A stretch of DNA of 64,000 nt, taken from assembly GCF_001750145.1 (NCBI RefSeq), contig NZ_CP015732.1, positions 3,410,001 through 3,474,000 on the forward strand, read 5' to 3'. The notes beneath the pieces are model-generated. The model was given only the letters and a program-made list of their open reading frames with translations, searched no databases and was not told where the DNA came from. How positions within the stretch are numbered: position 1 is the stretch's first letter; each line of letters begins with the position of its first letter. Positions 1 through 9,810 of the stretch are shown here, piece by piece. The translations under genes and the position numbers were made by a program. This DNA comes from Arthrobacter sp. U41 (lineage in GTDB: Bacteria > Actinomycetota > Actinomycetes > Actinomycetales > Micrococcaceae).

Positions 1-706
1 GCCGGATCCCGGTGCCGGCCGGATCCGCGACGATCGTGACCGGCGCGTCCAGGGCCAAGGTGAGCCAGGCCGCGAGCAGGATCGTGCTGGGGGAGTCGGA
101 GGCGCCTTCGACGGCGACGGCCGTGACCGGGGAGCCGTCCACCTGGTCCAGGACGGCGGCGAGCTGGATCCGCCAGTTGGTCAGGCGGGTCCAGGCCAGG
201 TCCGTGTCGCCGGCTTTGTAGGTCCGGCGGATGTTGTCCAGCGCGCGCTGCGGATCGGCCTCGTTGGCCGAGTCCGTGATCCGCCGGTGCGCGATCCGCC
301 CGATCGAGGTCTCACACGCGTTCTTCGGGGCGCCGTGCGGCCACCAGGCCACGATCGGCGCATCCGGCAGCAGCAGGGCCGCGACGAGGGATTCGCTTTC
401 CTCCGCCAGTTCGCCGTAGCCGCGGAGCACGATGACCTCGGAGGCCCCGGCGTCGCCGCCCACCCGGATCTGCGCATCGAGCCGGGTCGGCGCCTTGGCG
501 CCGGCGTCGGCGAGGACGATGATCCGGCAGGGGTGTTCCCGGCTGGCCTCGTTCGCGGCCTCGATCGCGTCCTCTTCCAGCCCGGACCGGGTGACGACCA
601 CCAGGGTCAGCACCCGGCCCAGCGCGATCACGCCGCCCTGCTCGCGCAGGGCCATGATCTTCTTGGAAATCTTGGAGGTGGTGGTGTCGGGAAGATCTAC
701 GATCAT
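1..706 (-). CDS. opcA: Glucose-6-phosphate dehydrogenase assembly protein OpcA (3' end cut by window edge)
   Basis: OpcA is the partner needed for full activity of the actinobacterial glucose-6-phosphate dehydrogenase. The frame is open from an ATG at 706 to the left edge, giving 235 residues of a protein that is usually over 300. The protein begins MIVDLPDTTTSKISKK, and the interior contains VVVTRSGLEEDAI and PDAPIVAWWPHGAP, recognisable OpcA signatures. Its ATG overlaps the TGA of zwf (ATGA, 703-706), so the two are probably translationally coupled, which fits their physical partnership. The C-terminus, and any following gene such as 6-phosphogluconolactonase, lies outside the window. Confidence 0.93.
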   Translation of the reverse strand, partial: MIVDLPDTTTSKISKKIMALREQGGVIALGRVLTLVVVTRSGLEEDAIEAANEASREHPCRIIVLADAGAKAPTRLDAQIRVGGDAGASEVIVLRGYGELAEESESLVAALLLPDAPIVAWWPHGAPKNACETSIGRIAHRRITDSANEADPQRALDNIRRTYKAGDTDLAWTRLTNWRIQLAAVLDQVDGSPVTAVAVEGASDSPSTILLAAWLTLALDAPVTIVADPAGTGIR

Positions 707-2265
707 GGCCTTCTCCAGGTTCGTCCGTCACGGGCAAGGAGCTCGTCGGCGGAGGCGGGGCCCCAGCTGCCGGGGGCGTAGGGTTCGGGCTGTTCGTCCA
801 GGGACTCCCAGTAATGCTCGAACGGATCGAGGATTTTCCAGGACAGCTCGACTTCCGCGTGGCGGGGGAACAGCGGCGGCTCGCCGAGGAGCACGTCGAG
901 GATGAGCCGCTCGTAGGCCTCCGGGCTGGACTCCGTGAAGGAGTGGCCGTAACCAAAGTCCATCGTGACGTCCCGGACTTCCATCTGCGTGCCGGGAACC
1001 TTGGAACCGAAGCGGATCGTGGCTCCCTCGTCGGGCTGGACCCGGATCACGACGGCGTTCTGGCCGAAGTCGTCCTCGCCGTGGTCGGTGAACAGCAGGT
1101 TGGGGGCGCGTTTGAGCACGACGGCGATCTCGGTCACCCGGCGGCCCAGCCGCTTGCCGGCGCGCAGGTAGAACGGCACCCCGGCCCAGCGGCGGGTGTT
1201 GATGTCCACCCGGATCGCGGCGAACGTCTCCGTCTTGGAGTCAGCGGGGATGCCGTCCTCCTCGAGGTAGCCGACCACCTTTTCGCCGCCCTGCCAGCCG
1301 CCGGTGAACTGCCCGCGGGCCGAGTGGGTGGACAGGTCCTCGGGGAGCCGGACGGCGCCGAGGACCTTTTCCTTCTCGGCGCGGAGGTCATCGGCGTTGA
1401 AGGAGATCGGTTCCTCCATCGCGGTCAGCGCCAGGAGCTGGAGCAGGTGGTTCTGGATCACATCGCGCGCGGCGCCGACGCCGTCGTAGTAGCCCGCCCG
1501 GCCGCCGGTGCCGATGTCCTCGGCCATGGTGATCTGGACGTGGTCCACGTAGTTCGCGTTCCAGAGCGGCTCGAAGAGCTGGTTGGCGAAGCGCAGCGCC
1601 AGGATGTTCTGCACCGTCTCCTTGCCCAGGTAGTGGTCGATCCGGAAGACAGCGTCCTGCGGGAAGACCGACTCAACGATGTCGTTGAGCTGCCGGGCCG
1701 ATTCGAGGTCGTGGCCGAACGGCTTCTCGATCACGACGCGGCGCCACTTGTCACCCTCGGCCTGCGCCAGTCCGTGCTTGGACAGCTGCCGGCAGACCAG
1801 TTCGAAGGCGTTCGGCGGAATGGACAGGTAGAACGCGTGGTTGCCGCGTGTGCCCCGCTGCTCATCGAGTTCATCGATGGTTTCGCTGAGCCGCTTGAAG
1901 GCATCATCGTCGTCGAACTCGCCCTGCACGAAGCGGATGCCCTCGGAAAGCTGCTTCCACACCGTTTCATCGAACGGAGTGCGGGCGTAGGCCTTGACCG
2001 CTTCCTTCACCTCGGCGGCGAAGTCCTCGTTTTCCCAGTTCCGCCGCGCAAAGCCCACCAGGGCAAAGCTCGGCGGCAGCAGCCCCCGGTTGGCCAGGTC
2101 GTACACGGCCGGCATGAGCTTCTTCCGGGCGAGGTCCCCCGTGACCCCGAACAGGACCAGCGACGCCGGCCCCGCAATACGATTCAGGCGCCGGTCCCGC
2201 GGATCCCGGAGCGGATTACGCCCCCGGGCCGCGGATTTCCGGCTGCCGTTGTGATTTTCTGGCAT
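703..2265 (-). CDS. zwf: Glucose-6-phosphate 1-dehydrogenase
   Basis: Catalyses the first, NADP-reducing step of the oxidative pentose phosphate pathway in the cytoplasm. The 520-residue length is normal. The Rossmann nucleotide-binding loop GVTGDLARK is at about residues 40-48 and the active-site signature RIDHYLGKE at 208-216. An EKPFG motif lies before the active site. The start is the ATG at 2265, 15 nt after the pgi stop codon; the first ~30 residues are basic and poorly conserved, so a slightly later start is possible. It lies between pgi and opcA in one operon, with opcA starting inside its stop codon. Confidence 0.97.
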   Translation of the reverse strand: MPENHNGSRKSAARGRNPLRDPRDRRLNRIAGPASLVLFGVTGDLARKKLMPAVYDLANRGLLPPSFALVGFARRNWENEDFAAEVKEAVKAYARTPFDETVWKQLSEGIRFVQGEFDDDDAFKRLSETIDELDEQRGTRGNHAFYLSIPPNAFELVCRQLSKHGLAQAEGDKWRRVVIEKPFGHDLESARQLNDIVESVFPQDAVFRIDHYLGKETVQNILALRFANQLFEPLWNANYVDHVQITMAEDIGTGGRAGYYDGVGAARDVIQNHLLQLLALTAMEEPISFNADDLRAEKEKVLGAVRLPEDLSTHSARGQFTGGWQGGEKVVGYLEEDGIPADSKTETFAAIRVDINTRRWAGVPFYLRAGKRLGRRVTEIAVVLKRAPNLLFTDHGEDDFGQNAVVIRVQPDEGATIRFGSKVPGTQMEVRDVTMDFGYGHSFTESSPEAYERLILDVLLGEPPLFPRHAEVELSWKILDPFEHYWESLDEQPEPYAPGSWGPASADELLARDGRTWRRP

Positions 2266-2280
2266 GGTTGCTTGGGTGCC

Positions 2281-3915
2281 TTAGCTTTCGGTGGAGGGGA
2301 CTGCCTGGCCGGCCAGCGCGGCGATGATGTCCTGCAGCTGGCGGACGCCGGCAGCGCGGTCCGTCAGATGCAGACGGAGGACCGGGCGGCCGTGTTCGGA
2401 GAGGACCTGGGCATCGCCGGCGGCCTGGGCCGAGATCAGTTCGCCGAAGCTGAACGGACGGTCCGGGATCGCCAGATCGGTGGCGGACGCCGCCGTCACC
2501 TGCAAGAAGACGCCGATCGCGGGTCCGCCCTTGTGGAACTGGCCGGTGGAGTGCAGGAAGCGCGGGCCCCAGCCGAAGGTCACGGGCCGGCCGCTGAGCG
2601 CTGCCAGCTGGTCCCGGACACCCTCGAACGGCGCGTAGGCGAGCCGGTCGAAGTAGGCCTGGACACTCAAGTAGCTGTCCGGACGCAGTTCGCCCAGCAG
2701 GGCGCTCACAGCGCCTGCTGCGGTGCTGGCGCCGGCCAGCCACTCCCCGCCGCGGACCTCGATGGCGCCGTCGGTGAAGGCGGCCGGTGTCGGTTCCGGC
2801 TGTGCGTCCAGCAGTCCGCGGGCGGCCACCTTGGCGGCTTCGACGTCGGGCTGGTCATAGGGGTTGATGCCGAGCAGGCGCCCGGCCACCGCGGTGGCGA
2901 ACTCCCAGGCCATCATCTGCGTGGGCAGGCCGCCGGCGATCGCGACCTCGTTCTCGCCAAGTTCGACGTCGGCGTCCGCCGCAACGAGGCGGATCACCAG
3001 GACGTCGGGGGCGCCGAGGGTGGCCTCCGGGGAGGACGGCCCGGCGACGACCGGCAGCACACCGGTGCCGAGCTTACCGGTGGATTCGGCGATGAGCTGT
3101 TCGGCCCAGTCCGCGAAGCCCTTGATGCCGGAGCCGTCCTCGGCGATGACGATCTTGTTGCGCAGCGGGTTGGTGCCGCCCAGCGCCGCACCGAGGGCGA
3201 GTCCGATGTTTTCCTCGCCGTCCTCGTTGAGGACCTCCGCGGCCTCCTCCGCTTCGTCCAGGAAGGCCTGGATGTCCACGCCGGCCAGCCCGCACGGCAC
3301 CATCCCGAATGCGGTCAGCGCCGAGTAGCGCCCGCCAACGGTGGGGTCAGCGTTGAACACGGCCCGGTAGCCGGCCTCGCGGGAGGTCTTGTCCAGCGGG
3401 GACCCCGGGTCGGTGACGATGATGATCCGGGACTTCGCGTCGAGTCCGGCCTCGGTGAAGGCGTGCTCGAAGACCCGGCGCTGGGAGTCCGTCTCCAGGG
3501 TGGAGCCGGACTTTGAGGACACCACGATCGCGGATTCGGCCAGCCGGTCCGCGAGGGCTGCGGCGACCTGTTCCGGATCGGTGCTGTCCAGCACGGTCAG
3601 CTCGACACCGGCGGTCCCGGCGATGACCTCGGGGGCCAGGGATGACCCGCCCATGCCACACAGGACGATCCGGCTGACGCCCTCGGCGCGCAGGGCGTCA
3701 CGAAGGGCCAGGATGTCCGCCACGAGCTGCTGGGAGACGGTGGCCGCCTCGACCCAGCCGAGCCGGACGGCCGCCTCGGCTTCAGCGTCGGGACCCCACA
3801 AGGTGGCGTCCTTGGCGAAGATCCGGGTGGCGACCTTGTCTGCAAGCAGGGCGGGCAGGTGCTGTTCGTGGGCCAGGCGGGCGGCGCCCGTCGCGTCGTA
3901 GCTGAGAGTCGTCAT
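2281..3915 (-). CDS. pgi: Glucose-6-phosphate isomerase
   Basis: Interconverts glucose 6-phosphate and fructose 6-phosphate, linking glycolysis to the pentose phosphate operon around it. The protein of 544 residues starts MTTLSYDATG at an ATG at 3915. The frame stays open further upstream, but that part overlaps tal in another frame and is not conserved. It has two SIS-type sugar-binding domains, with GMGGSSLAPEV near residue 90 and a second phosphosugar region with SSKSGSTLET. Only four bases separate it from the tal stop. A pgi between tal and zwf is an addition to the tkt-tal-zwf-opcA order of corynebacteria and mycobacteria. Confidence 0.95.
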   Translation of the reverse strand: MTTLSYDATGAARLAHEQHLPALLADKVATRIFAKDATLWGPDAEAEAAVRLGWVEAATVSQQLVADILALRDALRAEGVSRIVLCGMGGSSLAPEVIAGTAGVELTVLDSTDPEQVAAALADRLAESAIVVSSKSGSTLETDSQRRVFEHAFTEAGLDAKSRIIIVTDPGSPLDKTSREAGYRAVFNADPTVGGRYSALTAFGMVPCGLAGVDIQAFLDEAEEAAEVLNEDGEENIGLALGAALGGTNPLRNKIVIAEDGSGIKGFADWAEQLIAESTGKLGTGVLPVVAGPSSPEATLGAPDVLVIRLVAADADVELGENEVAIAGGLPTQMMAWEFATAVAGRLLGINPYDQPDVEAAKVAARGLLDAQPEPTPAAFTDGAIEVRGGEWLAGASTAAGAVSALLGELRPDSYLSVQAYFDRLAYAPFEGVRDQLAALSGRPVTFGWGPRFLHSTGQFHKGGPAIGVFLQVTAASATDLAIPDRPFSFGELISAQAAGDAQVLSEHGRPVLRLHLTDRAAGVRQLQDIIAALAGQAVPSTES

Positions 3916-3919
3916 GGGG

Positions 3920-5050
3920 CTATGCGTCCTTCCGGGCGGCGGCGAGGGCGGCCTCGACGTCGGCGAGGAGTTCCTTCCAGCTGGCCACGAACTTGTCGAG
4001 GCCTTCGGACTCGAGCACCGCGACGACCTCGTTGTAGGAGATGCCGAGGGCATCGAGGGCGTTCAGGGTGGCGTTGGCGTCGTCATAGCCCCGGGTGATG
4101 GTGTTCCCAGTGACCGTGCCGTGGTCGAAGGTGGCGTCGAGGGTCTTTTCCGGCATGGTGTTCACGACGCCGGGGGCGACGAGTTCCGTGACGTAGAGGG
4201 TGTCCGGGTAGGCCGGGTCCTTGACGCCGGTGGAGGCCCACAGCGGACGCTGGGGGAGGGCTCCGGCGTCGGCCAGGAGGGCCCAGCGTTCGGTCGAGAA
4301 GAGCTCCTCGTAGACCTGGTAGGCCAGACGGGCGTTCGCCACACCGGCTTTGCCCTTGAGGGCGCGTGCCTCGTCGGTGCCGATCGCGTCGAGGCGCTTG
4401 TCGATTTCGGAGTCGACGCGGGAGACGAAGAACGACGCGACCGAGTGGATCCTGGAGAGGTCGTGGCCGTTTTCCTTGGCCTGCTCCAGACCGGACTGGA
4501 AGGCGTTGATGACGGCGCGGTAGCGCTCCAGCGAGAAGATCAGCGTGACATTGACGCTGATGCCGGCCGCCACGGTGGCGGTGATGGCTTCCAGCCCCTC
4601 GAGGGTGGCGGGGATCTTGATCAGGACGTTGTCCTTGTTGACCTGGGCGTGGAGTTCCTTGGCCTCGGTGATGGTGCCGGCGGTGTCCCAGGCCAGGCGG
4701 GGGTCGACTTCGATGGAGACGCGCCCGTCGACGCCCCTGGTGGCTGCTGCCACCGGGGCGAAGAGGTCGCAGGCGTCGGCGACGTCGGTCGTGGTGATCG
4801 CGAAGACGGTCTCCTCGACGCCGGCGCCGGCGGCGGCCTTGGCGGCGATGATGCCGTCGTAGTCGTGGCCGGTGGTGATGGCCGCGTGGAAGATCGACGG
4901 GTTCGTGGTGACACCGACAACGTTCTTCTCTTCGATCAGCTTGCGCAGCGTGCCGGTGGCGAGGCGTCCGCGGGAGAGGTCATCGAGCCAGATGGAGACG
5001 CCGGCGTCGGAGAGCTGCTGCGTCGGGGTGGAGAGGGGGGTGCTGGTCAT
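3920..5050 (-). CDS. tal: Transaldolase
   Basis: Transfers a dihydroxyacetone unit between sugar phosphates in the non-oxidative pentose phosphate pathway. The 376-residue length is right for the actinobacterial class. The Schiff-base lysine is K145, in [11 protein letters not shown]. The N-terminal [12 protein letters not shown] and the NPSIFH motif are typical. The ATG at 5050 ([10 protein letters not shown]) was chosen because the open frame above it lies in the tkt-tal spacer and is not conserved. It follows tkt by 68 bp and precedes pgi by 4 bp. Confidence 0.96.
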   Translation of the reverse strand: MTSTPLSTPTQQLSDAGVSIWLDDLSRGRLATGTLRKLIEEKNVVGVTTNPSIFHAAITTGHDYDGIIAAKAAAGAGVEETVFAITTTDVADACDLFAPVAAATRGVDGRVSIEVDPRLAWDTAGTITEAKELHAQVNKDNVLIKIPATLEGLEAITATVAAGISVNVTLIFSLERYRAVINAFQSGLEQAKENGHDLSRIHSVASFFVSRVDSEIDKRLDAIGTDEARALKGKAGVANARLAYQVYEELFSTERWALLADAGALPQRPLWASTGVKDPAYPDTLYVTELVAPGVVNTMPEKTLDATFDHGTVTGNTITRGYDDANATLNALDALGISYNEVVAVLESEGLDKFVASWKELLADVEAALAAARKDA

Positions 5051-5118
5051 GTGTGACTCCTGAAGTCTGGGGCCGCCGCCGGGGTTGGGGCGGCGGCCCG
5101 GGAAACGTGAGGTTGGGC

Positions 5119-7245
5119 TCAGGCCGGGAGGCCGGCGAGGGAATCCTTGGCTGCGGCGGCCACGGCCTCCGCGGTGATGCCGAACTCCTGGAACAGACGT
5201 TTGTAGTCCGCCGAGGCGCCGAAGTGCTCGAGGGAGACGGAACGGCCGGCGTCGCCGACGAATTCCCGCCAGCCCAGGGCAAGCCCGGCTTCGACGGAAA
5301 CCCGTGCCTTGACGGCAGCCGGGAGCACCGCTTCGCGGTAGGCGGGGTCCTGCTTGTTGAACCACTCCACGCACGGCATGGAAACGACCCGGGTGGGGAT
5401 GCCTTCGGCCTGGAGGGCCTCGCGGGCCTGCACGGCCAACTGGACCTCGGAGCCGGTGCCGATCAGGATGACCTGTGCCTCGGCGGTCCGGCCACCCCGG
5501 GATGCCTCGGCCAGGACGTAGCCGCCCCTGGCGACGCCGGCGGTGGAACCGAAGGTGTCACCTTCGGCGTCGGAGATTCCGCGGGCGTAGGTGGGAATGT
5601 TCTGCCGGGTCAGCACGATGCCGGCCGGGTTCTCGTGGTTTTCGAGCATGACCTTCCAGGCCGCCGCGACCTCGTTCGCGTCGCCCGGGCGGACGACGTC
5701 CAGGCCCGGGATGGCACGGAGCGAGGCGAGCTGCTCCACTGGCTGGTGGGTCGGTCCGTCTTCGCCGAGGCCGATCGAGTCGTGCGTCCAGACATACAGC
5801 GACGGGACGCCCATCAGGGCGCCGAGGCGGATGGCGGGGCGCTGGTAGTCGCTGAAGATCAGGAAGGTGCCCGAGAACGCGCGGGTGCGGCCGTGCAGGG
5901 AAATACCGTTCACGATCGACGCTGCGGCGTGCTCACGGATGCCGAAGTGCAGCACCCGGCCGTAGGGGTTGCCCTTCCAGGCGGCGGTGGAGCGCGAGGC
6001 CGGGATAAACGACGGCGAGCCCTCGATCGTGGTGTTGTTGGATTCGGCGAGGTCGGCCGAGCCGCCCCACAGTTCCGGCATGACCGGGCCGATCGCGTTC
6101 AGGACCTTGCCGGAGGCGGCACGGGTCGAGACGTCCTTGCCGGCTTCGAAGACCGGCAGCGCGGCGTCGAGTTCGGCCGGGAGCTTGCGGGCTTCAATGC
6201 GCTCCAGCAGGGCCGCGCCCTCCGGATTGCCGGACTGCCAGGCCTCGAAGGCTTCCTGCCATGCGGTCCGGGCGGCAGCACCGCGGTCCACGACTTCCCG
6301 GGCGTGCGCCAGGACGTCGTCGTCGACCTGGAAGGAACGCTCCGGATCGAACCCGAGGACCTTCTTCAGGCCCGCGACTTCCTCGGCGCCGAGGGCGGAG
6401 CCGTGGATCTTGCCGGTGTTCTGCTTTTTCGGTGCGGGGTAGCCGATGATGGTGCGCAGCGAGATGATGGAGGGCTTGCCCGTTTCGGCCTTGGCGGCCA
6501 GGAGGGCGGCGTGCAGTTCGGCCACGTCCTCCTTGTACTCCCCGGTCCGGGTCCAGTCCACGCGCTGGGTGTGCCAGCCGTAGGCCTCGTAGCGGGCCAG
6601 GACATCCTCGGTGAAGGCGATGTCGGTGTCGTCCTCGATCGAGATGTGGTTCTCGTCGTAAATCACCACGAGGTTGCCGAGCTCCTGGTGTCCGGCGAGC
6701 GAGGAGGCCTCGGACGTGACGCCTTCCTGGAGGTCGCCGTCGGAGGCGATGACCCAGGTGGTGTGGTCGAACGGGCTGGTAGCGGGAGCGGCGTCGGCGT
6801 CGAACAGTCCGCGCATGCGGCGCTGGGAGTAGGCGAAGCCGACGGCGGAGGCCAGGCCCTGGCCCAGCGGGCCGGTGGTGATCTCGACGCCGGCGGTGTG
6901 CTTGTACTCAGGGTGGCCCGGGGTCAGCGAACCCCAGGTGCGCAGCGCCTGAAGGTCCTTCAGCTCCAGGCCGTAGCCGGAAAGGAACAGCTGGATGTAC
7001 AGCGTCAGGGAAGTGTGGCCGGGGGAGAGGACGAACCGGTCCCGTCCCAGCCAGTCCGGATTCTTAGGGTCGTGCCGCATCAGCTTCTGGAAGAGCAGGT
7101 AGGCGGCCGGAGCCAGGCTCATCGCGGTGCCGGGGTGGCCGTTACCGACCTTCTCCACAGCGTCGGCGGCGAGCACACGGACGGTGTCCACGGCGCGCTG
7201 GTCCAAGCTGGTCCATGACAGTTCTTGCTCTTCCAAATGTGGCAC
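5119..7245 (-). CDS. tkt: Transketolase
   Basis: Thiamine-diphosphate enzyme that moves two-carbon units between sugar phosphates; probably the first gene of the tkt-tal-pgi-zwf-opcA operon. From GTG 7245 the protein is 708 residues ([19 protein letters not shown]). It has the NGHPGTAMS substrate loop, the GDGDLQEG-like thiamine site ([10 protein letters not shown]), the [11 protein letters not shown] region and the pyrimidine-domain GIREHAA motif. The start is uncertain: a TTG at 7236 and a GTG at 7305 are also in frame. A GAGAGG stretch about 10 nt upstream favours 7245. Confidence 0.95.
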   Translation of the reverse strand: MPHLEEQELSWTSLDQRAVDTVRVLAADAVEKVGNGHPGTAMSLAPAAYLLFQKLMRHDPKNPDWLGRDRFVLSPGHTSLTLYIQLFLSGYGLELKDLQALRTWGSLTPGHPEYKHTAGVEITTGPLGQGLASAVGFAYSQRRMRGLFDADAAPATSPFDHTTWVIASDGDLQEGVTSEASSLAGHQELGNLVVIYDENHISIEDDTDIAFTEDVLARYEAYGWHTQRVDWTRTGEYKEDVAELHAALLAAKAETGKPSIISLRTIIGYPAPKKQNTGKIHGSALGAEEVAGLKKVLGFDPERSFQVDDDVLAHAREVVDRGAAARTAWQEAFEAWQSGNPEGAALLERIEARKLPAELDAALPVFEAGKDVSTRAASGKVLNAIGPVMPELWGGSADLAESNNTTIEGSPSFIPASRSTAAWKGNPYGRVLHFGIREHAAASIVNGISLHGRTRAFSGTFLIFSDYQRPAIRLGALMGVPSLYVWTHDSIGLGEDGPTHQPVEQLASLRAIPGLDVVRPGDANEVAAAWKVMLENHENPAGIVLTRQNIPTYARGISDAEGDTFGSTAGVARGGYVLAEASRGGRTAEAQVILIGTGSEVQLAVQAREALQAEGIPTRVVSMPCVEWFNKQDPAYREAVLPAAVKARVSVEAGLALGWREFVGDAGRSVSLEHFGASADYKRLFQEFGITAEAVAAAAKDSLAGLPA

Positions 7246-7751
7246 GAAAACCGGGCCCCTCTCTGTGCTGACGGCGGGTGGTATGGTCAGTCCCGTCCGG
7301 GGCACAGTTCGGTGCCCGCTGCGGTACGTACCAGCCGTTCACCATCGAAACGTTGATCTATCATTCAGTCGCGTATGCAAATGAACGCCTGCAGTTTGCA
7401 GACAGCCACTGCAGACCATCGGACGGCCGTTTTGGCCGTGGCCCGTGCGCGCTGATCTGCAGACAGCTTAGCCCTATTCCGGCTGCCGGGTGCGGTATAT
7501 CTCACCAAATGGACCGGATTTCCGCTTATGTGAATCACCGGCGTCCGCGGCGGCCGTGAGCCCGCGTTAACCTGTTCGAATTATGCGCTGCCGGGGGCCG
7601 CCGTCACCGGGCCGGGCCGCCCGCCCCCAGACGGTATGATGGTGGGTGGCTACCAACGGGGGCGGGGACACGCCTGTGCGCTGCGCGCGGACCCCTCCGA
7701 TATGCACCCGCGTTGCGGAACCAGCCGGACTGAACAGCCAGACAGAACAGA
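7246..7751. promoter_or_regulatory. Divergent promoter region between tkt and ctaB
   Basis: Some 500 bp of non-coding DNA between two divergently transcribed genes, so it should hold both promoters. It is noticeably less GC-rich around 7330-7420 and 7490-7590. TGCAGACAGC occurs twice (7397-7406 and 7458-7467), with a shorter CTGCAGACC at 7409-7417 and CTGCAG at 7389-7394, which look like a repeated binding site. A TATGAT at 7634-7639 could be the -10 box for ctaB, but no good -35 box accompanies it. No credible ORF was found here. Confidence 0.5.
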
Positions 7752-8714
7752 GTGACTGCCACCGTGAGCACAACAGATACGCCGCTGACCGCCTCCCCCG
7801 TTCGCGGAAGGATCGGGTTCGCCCGCAAAGCCAAGGCCTATCTGGCGCTCACGAAACCCCGCGTCATCGAACTGCTGCTGGTCAGCACCCTGCCGACGAT
7901 GATCTACGCCGAACGCGGCTTCCCGTCGGTGGGTCTGATCCTGGCCACCCTCGTCGGCGGTGCCTTTGCCGCCGGCAGCGCCGGCGCCTTCAACTGCTAC
8001 TTCGACCGCGACATCGACAAGCTGATGCACCGCACCGAGAACCGCCCCCTGGTCACGGGCGAGGTCACACCGCGCGAGGCGCTGGTGTTCTCCTGGCTCC
8101 TCGGCGCGGCGGCGATCGCGATCCTCTGGTTCGGGGCCAACCCGCTGGCGGCCTGGCTGGGGGTCGGCGCGATCGTCTTCTACGTGGTCATCTACACCAT
8201 GATCCTCAAGCGCCGCACGGCGCAGAACATCGTCTGGGGCGGGGCTGCCGGCTGCTTCCCCGTGCTGATTGCCTGGGCCGCGGTGACCAACACGGTGGAG
8301 TGGCCCGCCATCGTGCTGTTTATGGTCATCTTCCTGTGGACCCCGCCGCACTACTGGCCGCTGTCCATGCGCTACGGCGAGGACTACCGCAACGCCAATG
8401 TGCCCATGCTCGGTGCGATTGCCGGTGCCAAGGTCGTCTCGGTCCAGGTGGTCCTGTACGCGTGGGCCATGGTGGCCTGCTCGCTGCTGCTGGTTCCGGC
8501 CGGCGGCGCCGGCTGGGTCTACACGGCCACCGCCGTGCTCGCCGGCGCGTGGTTCCTCTACGAATCGCATGCGCTGTTCAACCGGGCGCAGGCCGGCGAC
8601 GTCTCCAACAAGGGCGCCATGAAGGTCTTCCACGGCTCGATCAGCTACCTGACGCTGCTCTTCATCGCCCTCGCCGTCGATCCGTTCGTCGGTTCCCCCA
8701 TCATGGGCGGCTAA
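7752..8714 (+). CDS. ctaB: Protohaem IX farnesyltransferase (haem O synthase)
   Basis: Membrane prenyltransferase that adds a farnesyl group to haem B, giving haem O for the aa3-type terminal oxidase. The 320-residue protein of the UbiA superfamily has about nine hydrophobic segments. The prenyl-diphosphate motif [15 protein letters not shown] begins at N81 (D85 and D89 follow), and [18 protein letters not shown] near the N-terminus is family-typical. Start GTG 7752 was chosen; a second GTG 12 bases downstream is possible. ctaA, the next enzyme in haem A synthesis, lies just downstream in convergent orientation. Confidence 0.96.
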   Translation: MTATVSTTDTPLTASPVRGRIGFARKAKAYLALTKPRVIELLLVSTLPTMIYAERGFPSVGLILATLVGGAFAAGSAGAFNCYFDRDIDKLMHRTENRPLVTGEVTPREALVFSWLLGAAAIAILWFGANPLAAWLGVGAIVFYVVIYTMILKRRTAQNIVWGGAAGCFPVLIAWAAVTNTVEWPAIVLFMVIFLWTPPHYWPLSMRYGEDYRNANVPMLGAIAGAKVVSVQVVLYAWAMVACSLLLVPAGGAGWVYTATAVLAGAWFLYESHALFNRAQAGDVSNKGAMKVFHGSISYLTLLFIALAVDPFVGSPIMGG

Positions 8715-8760
8715 GGCACCCTCGCTCACACAGCCGCCCACCCCCGCACCCCCACGCAAC

Positions 8761-8827
8761 AACAACGCGGGGTCACTTACGGCCCATTCCGGGCGTCCGG
8801 ATGGGCGGTAAGTGACCCCGCGTTGTT
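8761..8827. repeat. 27-bp inverted repeat between convergent ctaB and ctaA
   Basis: Arms at 8761-8787 and 8801-8827 are complementary over 27 bases with a single mismatch, around a 13-base loop. The arms centre on GGGGTCACTTACGGCCCA. A partial extra copy of the outer end (GCGTTGTTTGTGG) follows. The position between two convergent genes suits a bidirectional terminator. The length and near-perfection suggest a dispersed REP-like element, which is inference because only one copy of this type is in the window. Confidence 0.8.
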
Positions 8828-8858
8828 TGTGGCGCGTTGTTTGTGGGGCCCGCCGCGG

Positions 8859-9803
8859 CTACTTGAATGGGCTGCTGCGGGCCAGGTCGGCGGCGTTGGT
8901 GGCCGCGCTCATCAGCAGCGCAGCGCCCAGCATGTGCGCGGCGACCAGGAGCGCCGGGATGCCGTTGTAGTACTGGGTGAAGCCGATAACGGCCTGCAAC
9001 ACCGTGACGCCCAGCAGCATAACGACGGCGGTGCGGAAGGAGCCTGGGATCCGGCCGCTGATGACGAGGTACAGCGCGAACAGCGCCCCGGCGGTCACCA
9101 GGTAGGCCGGTACGGCGTGGATGTGCGAGAACAGGTCCCAGTCCAGGTCGTTGCGCGGGGCGTCGGCATCACCCGCGTGCGGGCCGGCGCCGGTGACCAC
9201 CACGCCCAGGCACACGGCCAGTGCGGAGAACAGCGCGACGGCGGTCATCAGCGGGCGCGCCACGCCCGGCAGGGCGGCCAGTTCGGCCACCCGGAACTGC
9301 CCGGTCCGCCCGTGGGCGCGGTTGACCAGCAGGGTCGCCACGACGACCAGGGCCATCGAGACCAGGAAGTGCAGGCCGACCACCCAGGGGTTCAGCTGGG
9401 TCAGCACGGTGATGCCGCCGATGACGGCCTGCGCCGGGATGCTGGCGAGCAGGCCCAGGGCCAGCAGGAAAAGGTCGCGGCGTTCCCGGCGGAGATTCCA
9501 GAGGTACACCAGCATCGCGACGGCAACGGCGGCCAGCGCGAAGGTCAGCATCCGGTTGCCGAATTCAATGATGCCGTGGATGCCCATTTCCGGGGTGTTT
9601 ACGAGGGAGGAGTCCGTGCAGCGCGGCCACGTGGGGCAGCCCAGCCCGGAGGAGGTGAGGCGGACAGCTCCGCCGGTGACGATCAGGACGGTCTGGCCGA
9701 TCAGGGACAGCACCGCCAGCCGCTTCACTGTCTTGTCGACAGTGACGGGCAGCCAGGGGATGTTCCGGGACGCGGTCCGGGGAGGGCGGGAGGCCGTGCT
9801 CAC
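8859..9803 (-). CDS. ctaA: Haem A synthase, COX15/CtaA family
   Basis: Oxidises the C8 methyl of haem O to make haem A for cytochrome c oxidase. Integral membrane protein of 314 residues with about eight helices. It shows GGAVRLTSSGLGCPTWPRC after the first helix, with the cysteine pair seen in type 1 CtaA proteins, and HGIIEFGNRMLT with a haem-ligand-type histidine. Start GTG 9803 was chosen because the frame above it overlaps the preceding permease gene. It lies 7 bp downstream of the ABC permease stop and is probably cotranscribed with it. Confidence 0.93.
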   Translation of the reverse strand: MSTASRPPRTASRNIPWLPVTVDKTVKRLAVLSLIGQTVLIVTGGAVRLTSSGLGCPTWPRCTDSSLVNTPEMGIHGIIEFGNRMLTFALAAVAVAMLVYLWNLRRERRDLFLLALGLLASIPAQAVIGGITVLTQLNPWVVGLHFLVSMALVVVATLLVNRAHGRTGQFRVAELAALPGVARPLMTAVALFSALAVCLGVVVTGAGPHAGDADAPRNDLDWDLFSHIHAVPAYLVTAGALFALYLVISGRIPGSFRTAVVMLLGVTVLQAVIGFTQYYNGIPALLVAAHMLGAALLMSAATNAADLARSSPFK

Positions 9804-9810
9804 AGTGTTC

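Noticed and set aside
312..956. A minus-strand frame of 214 codons over the zwf/opcA junction
   Set aside because: Its codons are shifted from both genes. opcA is recognisable in another frame (1-706) that runs off the window edge.
814..3516. A 900-codon open frame on the plus strand opposite zwf and pgi
   Set aside because: It is antisense to two well-identified genes and its product has no family features. Long antisense frames are expected in high-GC codon usage; the same holds for similar frames opposite tal, tkt, pepN, bioY and the acyl-CoA oxidase-like gene.
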